Shown here: positions 8,161 through 14,540 of the stretch, piece by piece
Layout: every line of letters begins with the position of its first letter
How positions within the stretch are numbered: position 1 is the stretch's first letter
Origin: Lachnospiraceae bacterium UBA1258
GTDB lineage: Bacteria; Bacillota; Clostridia; Lachnospirales; Lachnospiraceae
Direction of reading: 5' to 3'
DNA length: 18,046 nt
Assembly (NCBI GenBank): GCA_002308235.1
Contig: DBVS01000098.1
Location: 1-18,046 of the forward strand
Made by a program: the position numbers and the translations under genes
Notes under the pieces: generated by a model
Database searches by the model: none
Told to the model about the DNA's origin: nothing
The model's input: the letters and a program-made list of their open reading frames with translations, nothing else

Positions 8161-9024
8161 ATGAGACTTGTAGTTATCACGGGAATGAGCGGCGGCGGTA
8201 AGAGAACCGCCATGAAAATGCTTGAGGACGACGGATATTATTGCGTAGACAATCTTCCGGTCCAGCTGATCGAAAATTTTGTGGATCTTTTTTCGGACAG
8301 GGATATGGAGTATTCAAAGGTAGCCCTCGGAATCGACGTAAGAGCGGACATGCCCTTTGAGAAGGCCTTCGAAACGCTGAAAAAGATCAAGAAAAGTTCC
8401 ATCAGACTGGATATTCTTTTCCTTGAATGCAGCGACACGGTTATTCTTAAAAGGTACAAAGAAACCAGACGTATGCATCCCCTTGCCGTCAACGGCCGTG
8501 TTGAAGAGGGCATCGCAAAGGAACGAGAGATCTTAAGCGAGATAAAGGCAAATGCCGATTATGTCATAGACACCTCGAATCTTCTTACCAGACAGTTTAA
8601 AGAAGAGATCGACAGGATCTTTGTGGAAGACAAGGCTTACGACAGCCTGATGGTAAATATCGTGTCCTTCGGTTTCAAGAACGGGATCCCCCAGGATGCG
8701 GACCTTGTTTTTGACGTAAGATTTCTTCCTAATCCCTTCTATGTGGAGGAGTTAAAGCATCAGACAGGTCAGGACGCGCCCGTGCAGGATTATGTTCTCG
8801 GTTTCAAGGAGGCCTGGCAGTTTCTTGATATGCTTGAAAATATGCTTCGTTTCCTGTTGCCGAACTACATTAAAGAAGGTAAGCATCAGCTCGTCATTGC
8901 CGTAGGATGTACCGGCGGTCACCACAGAAGCGTTACTCTTGCAACCAAACTTTACGAAAGGCTTAAGGATCAGGGAAACTATGGAGTGGCACTGAGTCAC
9001 AGGGATATAACCATCGGCTGGTAA
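8161..9024 (+). CDS. rapZ: RapZ/YvcJ family P-loop nucleotide-binding protein
   Basis: Family of ATP/GTP-binding proteins. In E. coli, RapZ binds small RNAs and adapts RNase E to control GlmS; in Firmicutes the homologue YvcJ hydrolyses nucleotides and its target is less clear. The 287 residues have the P-loop GMSGGGKR at 8-15, the conserved YYCVDNLP at 26-33, RYKETRRMHPL at 98-108, FDVRFLPNPFY at 184-194 and GCTGGHHRSV at 249-258. The last is in the C-terminal domain that binds RNA in E. coli. One oddity: the P-loop Lys14 is followed by Arg15, where Walker A normally has Ser or Thr, although Thr16 follows. The gene sits 16 bases after murB with a GGGAG ribosome site at 8146-8150, and 12 bases before whiA. 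Confidence 0.95.
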   Translation: MRLVVITGMSGGGKRTAMKMLEDDGYYCVDNLPVQLIENFVDLFSDRDMEYSKVALGIDVRADMPFEKAFETLKKIKKSSIRLDILFLECSDTVILKRYKETRRMHPLAVNGRVEEGIAKEREILSEIKANADYVIDTSNLLTRQFKEEIDRIFVEDKAYDSLMVNIVSFGFKNGIPQDADLVFDVRFLPNPFYVEELKHQTGQDAPVQDYVLGFKEAWQFLDMLENMLRFLLPNYIKEGKHQLVIAVGCTGGHHRSVTLATKLYERLKDQGNYGVALSHRDITIGW

Positions 9025-9036
9025 ACGGAGGAACGA

Positions 9037-9891
9037 ATGAGTTTTTCCAATAAGGTCAAAGAGGAAGCGCTTTCTGTCATGCCTGTTGAAAAACACTGCA
9101 GGATAGCGGAAATTTCTGCTTTGGTCCGCTTCAATTCAAAGCCCTTAAAAGAAGGAGACGACAGACTCCTCCTTTTAAAGGACAATGAGGCCGCCTACAG
9201 AAAGTGCTTTACATTATTAAGCAAAACATTTAATATAGATACTGACGTTTTGGAGCACAGCGTTCTTAAGAAGCTTTCTGTTGACGATCCCGTCGGGATA
9301 CTTTCGCGGGATTGCTGTAAAAGAGCCTATTTAAGGGGCGCTTTTTTGGCCTCGGGATTCATGGCGGATCCGAATAAGCGGTATCATTTCGAAATTCTTT
9401 CCCCGAATGAGGAAACTTCCGATTTGCTCATTTCGCTTTTTTCTGATTTCGATGTTAAGGCAAGAAAGTCTTACCGGAAGAAATATTCGGTGGTCTATCT
9501 GAAGGAATCTGAGGCAATTTCGGATGCGTTAAACATCATCGGTGTTCACAGGGCCATGATGGAGCTTGTGGGTGCCAGGATCGTAAAGGATGTCAGAAAC
9601 GACATCAACCGCCGCAACAATTGCGACACCGCCAACATCTTTAAATCGGTGAGTGCAGCTTCAAGACAGACGGAAGATATTCTTTTTATCCGGCAGACGG
9701 AGGGGTTCGATAATCTGCCGGGTACTCTGAGGGAGATAGCTATAGCCAGACTTGAGCATCCGGAGAGTTCGCTCACGGAGCTCGGCGGTTTTCTTGATCC
9801 GCCGGTAGGAAAGTCGGGCGTGAATCACAGACTCAGAAAGCTCAGCGAATATGCTGAGGGTTTAAGATCGAAAGGGAGAAGTTATGACTAA
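9037..9891 (+). CDS. whiA: WhiA family DNA-binding protein
   Basis: Conserved Gram-positive protein with a homing-endonuclease-like fold fused to a helix-turn-helix. In Streptomyces it activates sporulation genes; in Bacillus it affects division and chromosome segregation. The 284 residues, somewhat shorter than the usual ~310, start with MSFSNKVKEEAL. The degenerate LAGLIDADG-type region (YLRGAFLASGFMADP, 98-112) lies centrally, followed by HRAMMELVGARIVKDVRNDINRR. The C-terminal helix-turn-helix is SLTELGGFLDPPVGKSGVNHRLRKL (245-269). Nuclease activity is not expected in the family. A GGAGG ribosome site precedes the ATG. Its end overlaps the HPr-like gene by 8 bases, so the two are translationally coupled. 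This rapZ-whiA-HPr order parallels yvcJ-yvcK-whiA-crh of Bacillus, but with no yvcK between. Confidence 0.96.
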   Translation: MSFSNKVKEEALSVMPVEKHCRIAEISALVRFNSKPLKEGDDRLLLLKDNEAAYRKCFTLLSKTFNIDTDVLEHSVLKKLSVDDPVGILSRDCCKRAYLRGAFLASGFMADPNKRYHFEILSPNEETSDLLISLFSDFDVKARKSYRKKYSVVYLKESEAISDALNIIGVHRAMMELVGARIVKDVRNDINRRNNCDTANIFKSVSAASRQTEDILFIRQTEGFDNLPGTLREIAIARLEHPESSLTELGGFLDPPVGKSGVNHRLRKLSEYAEGLRSKGRSYD

Positions 9892-10144
9892 GAAAGACAT
9901 TGTTATTCGGTTATCAGGCGGTCTTGAAGCAAGACCCGTTGCCATGCTCGTACAGGTTGCCAGTCAGTTTGACAGCTCAATATATGTTGAAGCCGGCGAT
10001 AAGCGTGTCAATGCCAAAAGCATCATGGGTATGATGAGCTTGGGACTCGACCTCGGCGAGAACGTTACAGTCACCGCAGACGGATCCGATGAGGAAGCAG
10101 CAGTTCTTGGTATAGAGAGTTACTTAAGCGGAAAAGAAAAATAA
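9884..10144 (+). CDS. Crh-like HPr paralogue with Glu at position 15
   Basis: An 86-residue HPr-fold protein. Normal HPr carries phosphate on His15 within a G-x-H-A-R-P motif to run the PTS. Here the motif reads GGLEARPVA with Glu15 (codon GAA), so PTS phosphotransfer through this site is not possible. Ser46 is kept in AKSIMGMMSLGL, the regulatory site phosphorylated by HprK. This is the pattern of Bacillus Crh, which has Gln15, and the genomic position after whiA is the same as for crh. I infer that it is a regulator, likely a CcpA co-effector when Ser46 is phosphorylated, and that a normal HPr is encoded elsewhere. Glu15 could also mimic a phosphorylated His. The ATG lies inside whiA (8-base overlap) with GGGAGAAG just before it. 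Confidence 0.93.
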   Translation: MTKKDIVIRLSGGLEARPVAMLVQVASQFDSSIYVEAGDKRVNAKSIMGMMSLGLDLGENVTVTADGSDEEAAVLGIESYLSGKEK

Positions 10145-10147
10145 ACC

Positions 10148-11029
10148 ATGAAACTTCTATTTATATTTAACCCCATAGCGGGAAAAGAACGGATTAAGCA
10201 AAGGCTCGGTGAAATCATCGAGCTGTTTTGTTATCAGGGACATGATGTTACGGTAAGGACCACCATGGGCCCCGGCGATGCCACGCGCTATGTAAAGGAA
10301 ATGGACGATTCCTTTGAGCGTGTTGTCTGCGCGGGCGGAGACGGCACTCTGGATGAAGTGGTAAAGGGCATGTATGAGCGGGAAAGAAAGATCCCCATCG
10401 GCTACATCCCCGCAGGAAGCACCAATGATTTTGCCGTTTCCATGGGTATTCCCGTTCAGATATCGAAGGCAGCGGAGGCAGCGGTCTCCGATAATCTTTT
10501 TTCCTGCGATCTGGGCCTTTTCAATAACAAGACCTTTGTGTATGTGGCCGCTTTCGGCGCATTTACGGAGGTTTCCTACGGTACACCCCAGGCCACAAAG
10601 AACATGCTGGGACATGCCGCTTATATTTTTGAAGCTCTGAAGCGGATTGGCGACATCAAGAACTACCGCATGAAGGTTAAAGCGGACGGTTTTGAGACCG
10701 AAGAGGATTTTATCTTCGGAATGATTACCAACTCAAAATCCGTAGGGGGTATAAAGAACATTACCGGCGTGGACATTGACATGCAGGACGGTCTTTTTGA
10801 GGTTACACTTGTGAAAGCGCCGAGAACTCCCGCAGATATAAACCTTATAATAACGGGACTTATGAACAGGGCGAATCCCACCGATTGCATTTATTCCTTT
10901 AAAACTTCCGGGATCACTTTTGAATCCGAAGCGGATGTTCCCTGGACTCTTGACGGAGAATTCGGAGGAAATGAGAAGATTGTTACAGTCATAAACCGTA
11001 AACAGGCCTTTGAAATAGCCGTAAAATAA
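10148..11029 (+). CDS. Diacylglycerol kinase family lipid kinase (YegS/DgkB type)
   Basis: Predicted soluble or membrane-associated lipid kinase of the DAGK catalytic family. In Gram-positives such enzymes return diacylglycerol to phosphatidate during lipoteichoic acid turnover, but some members use other lipids. The 293 residues have the N-terminal NPIAG motif at 8-12, the nucleotide-binding GGDGT at 63-67, and the loop PAGSTNDFA at 88-96. The C-terminal beta domain includes DGLFEVTLVK and ends with WTLDGEFGG, typical of the family. It starts three bases after the HPr-like stop with only a weak purine stretch upstream, so translation probably depends on coupling. A hairpin at 11053-11083 follows. 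The exact substrate cannot be read from sequence. Confidence 0.9.
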   Translation: MKLLFIFNPIAGKERIKQRLGEIIELFCYQGHDVTVRTTMGPGDATRYVKEMDDSFERVVCAGGDGTLDEVVKGMYERERKIPIGYIPAGSTNDFAVSMGIPVQISKAAEAAVSDNLFSCDLGLFNNKTFVYVAAFGAFTEVSYGTPQATKNMLGHAAYIFEALKRIGDIKNYRMKVKADGFETEEDFIFGMITNSKSVGGIKNITGVDIDMQDGLFEVTLVKAPRTPADINLIITGLMNRANPTDCIYSFKTSGITFESEADVPWTLDGEFGGNEKIVTVINRKQAFEIAVK

Positions 11030-11052
11030 AAAAGACCCCATAAAAAGGGAGG

Positions 11053-11083
11053 ATGCCGGGAAAGTGGTCTACTTGCCCGGCAT
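11053..11083 (+). terminator. Hairpin after the lipid kinase, probable operon end
   Basis: ATGCCGGG (11053-11060) pairs perfectly with CCCGGCAT (11076-11083), and AAGT/ACTT extends the stem inside after one A-G mismatch, leaving a GGTCT loop. A T-run (11097-11101) comes about 13 bases later, not immediately, so this is not a textbook intrinsic terminator. The upstream TAAAAA (11041-11046) could pair with TTTTTA to extend it. It lies between convergent units, where a terminator is expected. Confidence 0.5.
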
Positions 11084-11149
11084 TATTATGAAAAAGTTTT
11101 TAAGTATTTAGCAACTCTTGTAAGCTGTTTTTGTTTTCTATGGTAACAC

Positions 11150-11155
11150 TATAAT
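11150..11155 (+). promoter_or_regulatory. Isolated TATAAT in a gene-free gap
   Basis: A perfect -10 hexamer lies in the 291-bp gap between the lipid kinase and the cyclophilin. The -35 position holds only a T-run, and no plus-strand gene follows before the hairpin at 11223-11251. It may be chance in an AT-rich gap, or the start of a short non-coding transcript of roughly 90 bases. Apart from this and the two hairpins, the gap shows nothing I can identify. Confidence 0.2.
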
Positions 11156-11222
11156 ACATAAACATGAAAAAATGATGTTATGTCAATTAACGTTTCGAAA
11201 ACAAAATATGAACAAATTATGA

Positions 11223-11251
11223 ACGAGATGGCAAAAAATAAGCCATCTCGT
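11223..11251 (-). terminator. Hairpin downstream of the cyclophilin gene
   Basis: A perfect 10-bp stem, ACGAGATGGC (11223-11232) with GCCATCTCGT (11242-11251), encloses a 9-base A/T loop. It lies about 70 bases past the cyclophilin stop on the minus strand and is followed in that direction by a T-rich but interrupted run. It could end transcription from either side. The weak T-tract keeps confidence moderate. Confidence 0.5.
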
Positions 11252-11320
11252 CAAAATAATCCGATTATTAAAAGAGAATTAATAGAAAATTAACACTTTT
11301 AGAGAAAATATTCTATCAAA

Positions 11321-11815
11321 TTAAGCGGGTAATTCTACAGTTACGGTTTCCATAATCTGAGGATCCAGGGGTCTGTCTGAATAATCCGTTGCGGTTTCCG
11401 CAATTTTGTTAACAACTTCCATACCCTCGATAACCTTTCCGAAAGCGGCATAAGCTCCGTCAAGATGGGGTGAAGTCTTGTGCATGATAAAGAACTGGCT
11501 TCCGGCGGAGTCGGGCATCATGCTTCTGGCCATGGAAATAACGCCTTCGGTGTGTTTTAAATCATTTTTAACACCGTTCTGAGCAAATTCGCCTTTGATG
11601 GAGTAGCCGGGGCCACCCATTCCGGTTCCTTCGGGGTCACCGCCCTGGATCATGAAACCTTTGATAACTCTGTGGAAAATAAGGCCGTCATAGAAATTCT
11701 TCTGTACAAGATCGATGAAATTTTGTACGGTTATGGGAGCGATATCGGGATAAAGCTCAAGTCTGATGGTGTCGCCGCCCTTCATCTTAATGGTAACAAT
11801 GGGTTTATCAGCCAT
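11321..11815 (-). CDS. Cyclophilin-type peptidyl-prolyl cis-trans isomerase
   Basis: Catalyses cis-trans isomerisation of prolyl bonds and helps protein folding. The 164 residues have no signal peptide, so the protein should be cytoplasmic. Active-site residues of cyclophilins are visible: FHRVIKGFMIQGGDPEGTGMGGPGY (around 47-71, with the catalytic Arg and the Phe/Met/Gln triad), GVISMAR, and SAGSQFFIM. HLDGAYAAFGKVIEGM follows near residues 116-131. This fits the single-domain bacterial PpiB-like type in full length. A GGAGG ribosome site precedes the ATG at 11815. The gene is on the opposite strand to all its neighbours, divergent from the GNAT gene with an 81-bp gap, and appears to be a single-gene unit. 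Confidence 0.96.
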   Translation of the reverse strand: MADKPIVTIKMKGGDTIRLELYPDIAPITVQNFIDLVQKNFYDGLIFHRVIKGFMIQGGDPEGTGMGGPGYSIKGEFAQNGVKNDLKHTEGVISMARSMMPDSAGSQFFIMHKTSPHLDGAYAAFGKVIEGMEVVNKIAETATDYSDRPLDPQIMETVTVELPA

Positions 11816-11841
11816 TTTGTTTCCTCCGAAAAAACATAGTT

Positions 11842-11873
11842 TTGTTATATATTAGTTCATTTTAGTTTATGAT
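11842..11873. promoter_or_regulatory. AT-rich divergent promoter region
   Basis: The 81-bp gap between cyclophilin and GNAT genes must hold promoters for both. On the plus strand a TATGAT (11868-11873) is a plausible -10. On the minus strand TATATA (11846-11851) is. Neither has a convincing -35 box (TTGTTA at 11842 is 20 bases from TATGAT). Assignment is tentative. Confidence 0.3.
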
Positions 11874-11896
11874 AAAGTAGTTTCGGGAGAAAGTAA

Positions 11897-12745
11897 ATGA
11901 AAAGTATCATTTTTTCGCTGGAGAAAAACTTATCTTTCCTGTATAAAGCAAAGCTCCGTGTAAAGCTGTTAAAACACGGGACAAGCGTACATTTCCGTAA
12001 GCCCGAAAGCGTGGATCCGTCGTCAATCCCGAAAGAGACTCTTCTTTGTACGGATGCTCTTTCTTTATATAAGAAGGTTAAAGCTTCGGGGGCGGAAGCG
12101 CTGATCTTTGCCCACACAGAAAGCGATATCGACGGCTTTTCCGAGGGTAAATACTTCGTGCTGGATGCAAAGAACGCGGAATATGATTATTTCCTGAAGG
12201 TTTATAAGCGGATAAACAATATTCCCTGGGAAATATTGCGGACCAAACGTCTCATAATAAGGGAAACCGTGGAAGCGGACGTGGACGAATTTGCGAAGAT
12301 ATATTCAGATCCCGAAATCACGCGTTATACGGATCCTTTATATCCCGATGTGAACGAAGAAAAGCGATATGTCACGGAGTATCGTGAAAAGGTTTACGCT
12401 GTGCAGGGTTTTGGTATCTGGACTGTTCTTTTGAAGGACGGGACGGTGATCGGAAGAGCGGGACTTACCGTGCGAAGCGACTTTGAAGATGTGGAGACGG
12501 GTTTTGTCATCGGAACAAAGTGGCAGAGCAAAGGCTACGGGACGGAAGCCGTAAAGGCAGTTACGGAATATGCTTTTAAACTGGGGTTTCCGAAGGTAAA
12601 TGCACTGGTAATTCCGGAAAATATCAAATCCGTGAGATTGCTCGAAAAATGCGGATATACGCCGAAAGACAAAATTTTGCTTGAAAAAAGAGAATATATG
12701 GTGTATTCAGTTTCCGATAATTATGATAGAATACACACAGAATAG
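11897..12745 (+). CDS. GNAT family N-acetyltransferase with extra N-terminal domain
   Basis: Predicted acetyl-CoA-dependent acyltransferase. Residues about 113-272 form a RimJ-type GNAT domain: it opens with ILRTKRLIIRETVEADVDEFAKIY, and the acetyl-CoA pyrophosphate loop is QSKGYGTEA at 210-218, followed by PENIKSVRLLEKCGY. Residues 1-110 are a separate domain that I do not recognise. It begins with a basic stretch (SFLYKAKLRVKLLKHG) and has short beta/alpha units such as LLCTDALSLYKKVKASGAEALIFAH. The whole protein, 282 residues, is much longer than a simple GNAT (~170). From memory, similar two-part proteins occur in Lachnospiraceae, but the acceptor is unknown. The start has a GGGAGAAA ribosome site. 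The gene stands alone, divergent from the cyclophilin. Confidence 0.85.
   Translation: MKSIIFSLEKNLSFLYKAKLRVKLLKHGTSVHFRKPESVDPSSIPKETLLCTDALSLYKKVKASGAEALIFAHTESDIDGFSEGKYFVLDAKNAEYDYFLKVYKRINNIPWEILRTKRLIIRETVEADVDEFAKIYSDPEITRYTDPLYPDVNEEKRYVTEYREKVYAVQGFGIWTVLLKDGTVIGRAGLTVRSDFEDVETGFVIGTKWQSKGYGTEAVKAVTEYAFKLGFPKVNALVIPENIKSVRLLEKCGYTPKDKILLEKREYMVYSVSDNYDRIHTE
12704..12732 (+). promoter_or_regulatory. Weak candidate promoter for the response regulator
   Basis: TATTCA (12704-12709), 17 bases, then TAGAAT (12727-12732) lie inside the 3' end of the GNAT gene. The -10 matches 5/6 and the -35 only 3/6. A nested inverted repeat follows directly (ACACAG at 12735-12740 with CTGTGT at 12761-12766; AGG/CCT inside), which would lie in the leader. 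Confidence 0.3.
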
Positions 12746-12790
12746 GTGTTTTTCCTGTTACTGTGTATTAATTTAAGAGGGAGAGTTGCA

Positions 12791-13171
12791 GTGAGAAGAA
12801 AAAACATTCTTATTGTCGATGACGACAAAGACATGCTCAAGATGCTCAGAATGTTTCTTGCAGACGATTATCAGGTTACCATCGTGGATTCGGGGAAGCT
12901 TGCGCTTGAATATATAGTTAAGCACACACCCGATCTGATTTTACTTGACTATATGATGCCGTTGTTTGACGGCCCTCATGTGCTGGAGATCATCAGAAAG
13001 AGAGAGGAATCAAAGAGAGTTCCCGTTCTTTTTCTCACATCCGTTACGGAACGCGACAAGATCATGCAGTGTCTTCAGTTTAAGCCTCAGGGATATCTGA
13101 TCAAACCCATTTCCAGAGAAGAGCTGTTACAGCGCGTTAAAGAAGTTTTTGAAAAAGAAGCCCGAGTCTGA
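12791..13171 (+). CDS. Single-domain response regulator (receiver only)
   Basis: A CheY-like receiver with no output domain, 126 residues. Receiver residues are all present: acidic pair Asp10/Asp11 in LIVDDD, phospho-acceptor Asp53 in LILLDYMMP, Thr83 in FLTS and Lys105 in YLIKP. A GTG start at 12791 is chosen because it has GAGGGAG just upstream and places ILIVDDD at the usual distance from the N-terminus. An earlier in-frame TTG at 12746 would add 15 unlike residues with no ribosome site. No histidine kinase is in the window. Such stand-alone receivers act in phosphorelays or by protein contact, so the output cannot be told. The GGDEF protein 1.4 kb downstream is a possible but unproven functional neighbour. 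Confidence 0.93.
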   Translation: MRRKNILIVDDDKDMLKMLRMFLADDYQVTIVDSGKLALEYIVKHTPDLILLDYMMPLFDGPHVLEIIRKREESKRVPVLFLTSVTERDKIMQCLQFKPQGYLIKPISREELLQRVKEVFEKEARV

Positions 13172-13197
13172 AGGCTATTAAAATACGGAGAAACATT

Positions 13198-13247
13198 GTG
13201 CCGGATATTTTCCCCGTTTTTCGGTGAAAGTAATCGGCACGATTTTT
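13198..13247 (+). terminator. Hairpin with T-run between response regulator and aminotransferase
   Basis: GTGCCG (13198-13203) pairs with CGGCAC (13235-13240). Inside, TTTTCCCCG pairs imperfectly with CGGTGAAAG around a T-rich loop. The stem is followed by GATTTTTAG. This fits an intrinsic terminator for the response regulator gene or an attenuator in the leader of the aminotransferase, whose ribosome site (GGGAGG, 13256-13261) lies just beyond. Confidence 0.6.
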
Positions 13248-13267
13248 AGTTTCTTGGGAGGTCACAT

Positions 13268-14467
13268 ATGATCAACGAAAAATACAGGGATATGCTTTCA
13301 AAGAAATCCGTTATCAGGAATCTTTCGGAGTTTGCCACCAAGAGAGGAACCGAGATAGGCTACGAAAATGTCTTTGATTTCAGCCTTGGGAATCCTTCCG
13401 TGCCGGTGCCGGATGCTTTTTCCGATGCCATGGTTAAACTTATAAAGGAAGAAAACCCCATGGCGCTTCACGGGTACAGCCCGAGCCTCGGAAATCCCGA
13501 ATTTAAGAAGGCCGTTGCCGAATCCTTAAACAGGCGATTTTCCATGAATTATAAGCCCACACATATTTTCCCCACCACGGGAGCTGCGGGGGCCATAGCC
13601 CATGCTTTGCGCGCAGTTACCGTGCCCGGAGATGAGGTCATTGTTTTTGCGCCTTTCTTCCCCGAATATATTCCTTATATTACGGGTACCGGTGCGAAGA
13701 TCGTCACAGTCCCCGCGGATACGGAGGCTTTCCAGATCAATTTCGAAAAATTTGATGAGCTTCTGACCGAGAAGGTGAAGGCCGTTTTGATCAATTCCCC
13801 CAATAATCCCACGGGTGTTGTTTATTCCGAGGATACCATCAGGCGTCTTACCGACATGCTTAGGGAAAAGTCAAAGAAGTTCGGCTTTAATATTTATCTT
13901 ATTTCCGACGAACCCTACAGGGAGATCCTTTTCGAGGGCGTTAAGTGTCCTTACCCTTCGAAATATTACGATCACACTCTTTCCTGCTATTCGTTTTCCA
14001 AGTCCCTTTCCCTTCCCGGGGAAAGAATCGGTTACGTGGCAGCCAATCCCGCAGACCCCGATTCCGAGACGATAATCAATATGTGCGGCCAGATTTCCAG
14101 GGGCACCGGACATAACTGCCCCGCATCCTTAATTCAGCAGGCGGTGGCGAAGACCATAGATCTTACTTCGGATCTCTCCGTTTACGAAACCAATATGAAC
14201 CTTCTTTACAAAGAACTGGTTTCTCTCGGCTTTTCCGTTGTAAAGCCCGGCGGAACCTTCTATATCTTCCCGAAGGCTCTTGAAGACGATGCGGTTGCTT
14301 TTTGCAACAAAGCACTTAAGTACGATCTGGTGTTGGTTCCCGCTGATTCTTTCGCGTGCCCGGGATATTTCCGCATGGCCTACTGCATAGACACCGAAAA
14401 GGTTGAGCGGTCGCTTACGGCCCTTCGGACATTTGTAAGAACCGAGTATCCGGGCGTGGGACATTAA
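13268..14467 (+). CDS. Class I/II PLP-dependent aminotransferase
   Basis: Predicted fold-type I aminotransferase, 399 residues, cytoplasmic. The PLP-site residues can be seen: substrate/phosphate-side HGYSPSLGNPEFKKAV (68-83), NSPNNPTG (176-183), DEPY (214-217) and the Schiff-base lysine Lys245 in SFSKSLSLPGERIGY. The carboxylate-binding arginine is probably Arg369 in GYFRMAYC. Overall it resembles proteins annotated as aspartate-type aminotransferases in clostridia, but substrate class cannot be fixed from motifs; aspartate, aromatic or branched-chain amino acids are all possible. It has a strong GGGAGG ribosome site and is preceded by a hairpin that may control entry of transcription. It stands alone between the response regulator and the GGDEF gene. 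Confidence 0.93.
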   Translation: MINEKYRDMLSKKSVIRNLSEFATKRGTEIGYENVFDFSLGNPSVPVPDAFSDAMVKLIKEENPMALHGYSPSLGNPEFKKAVAESLNRRFSMNYKPTHIFPTTGAAGAIAHALRAVTVPGDEVIVFAPFFPEYIPYITGTGAKIVTVPADTEAFQINFEKFDELLTEKVKAVLINSPNNPTGVVYSEDTIRRLTDMLREKSKKFGFNIYLISDEPYREILFEGVKCPYPSKYYDHTLSCYSFSKSLSLPGERIGYVAANPADPDSETIINMCGQISRGTGHNCPASLIQQAVAKTIDLTSDLSVYETNMNLLYKELVSLGFSVVKPGGTFYIFPKALEDDAVAFCNKALKYDLVLVPADSFACPGYFRMAYCIDTEKVERSLTALRTFVRTEYPGVGH

Positions 14468-14485
14468 GTTTTTCATTAATACGGG

Positions 14486-14509
14486 TATGCTATAATCTTC
14501 GGTAGCATA
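14486..14509 (+). promoter_or_regulatory. Extended -10 promoter with overlapping dyad
   Basis: TGC-TATAAT (14488-14496) is a perfect extended -10; the -35 position shows only a T-rich stretch. TATGCTA (14486-14492) and TAGCATA (14503-14509) form a 7-bp inverted repeat spanning the -10 and the probable start point. This could be an operator or a short hairpin at the RNA 5' end. It serves the GGDEF gene 45 bases downstream. Confidence 0.6.
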
Positions 14510-14540
14510 TCGGTTGACTTCGCATTCAGAGGATTGCAGT

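Noticed and set aside
12735..12766. Inverted repeat around the GNAT stop as a terminator
   Set aside because: The stem is only 6 bp with a 20-base gap and no T-run follows, so I list it only as a note on the response regulator leader.
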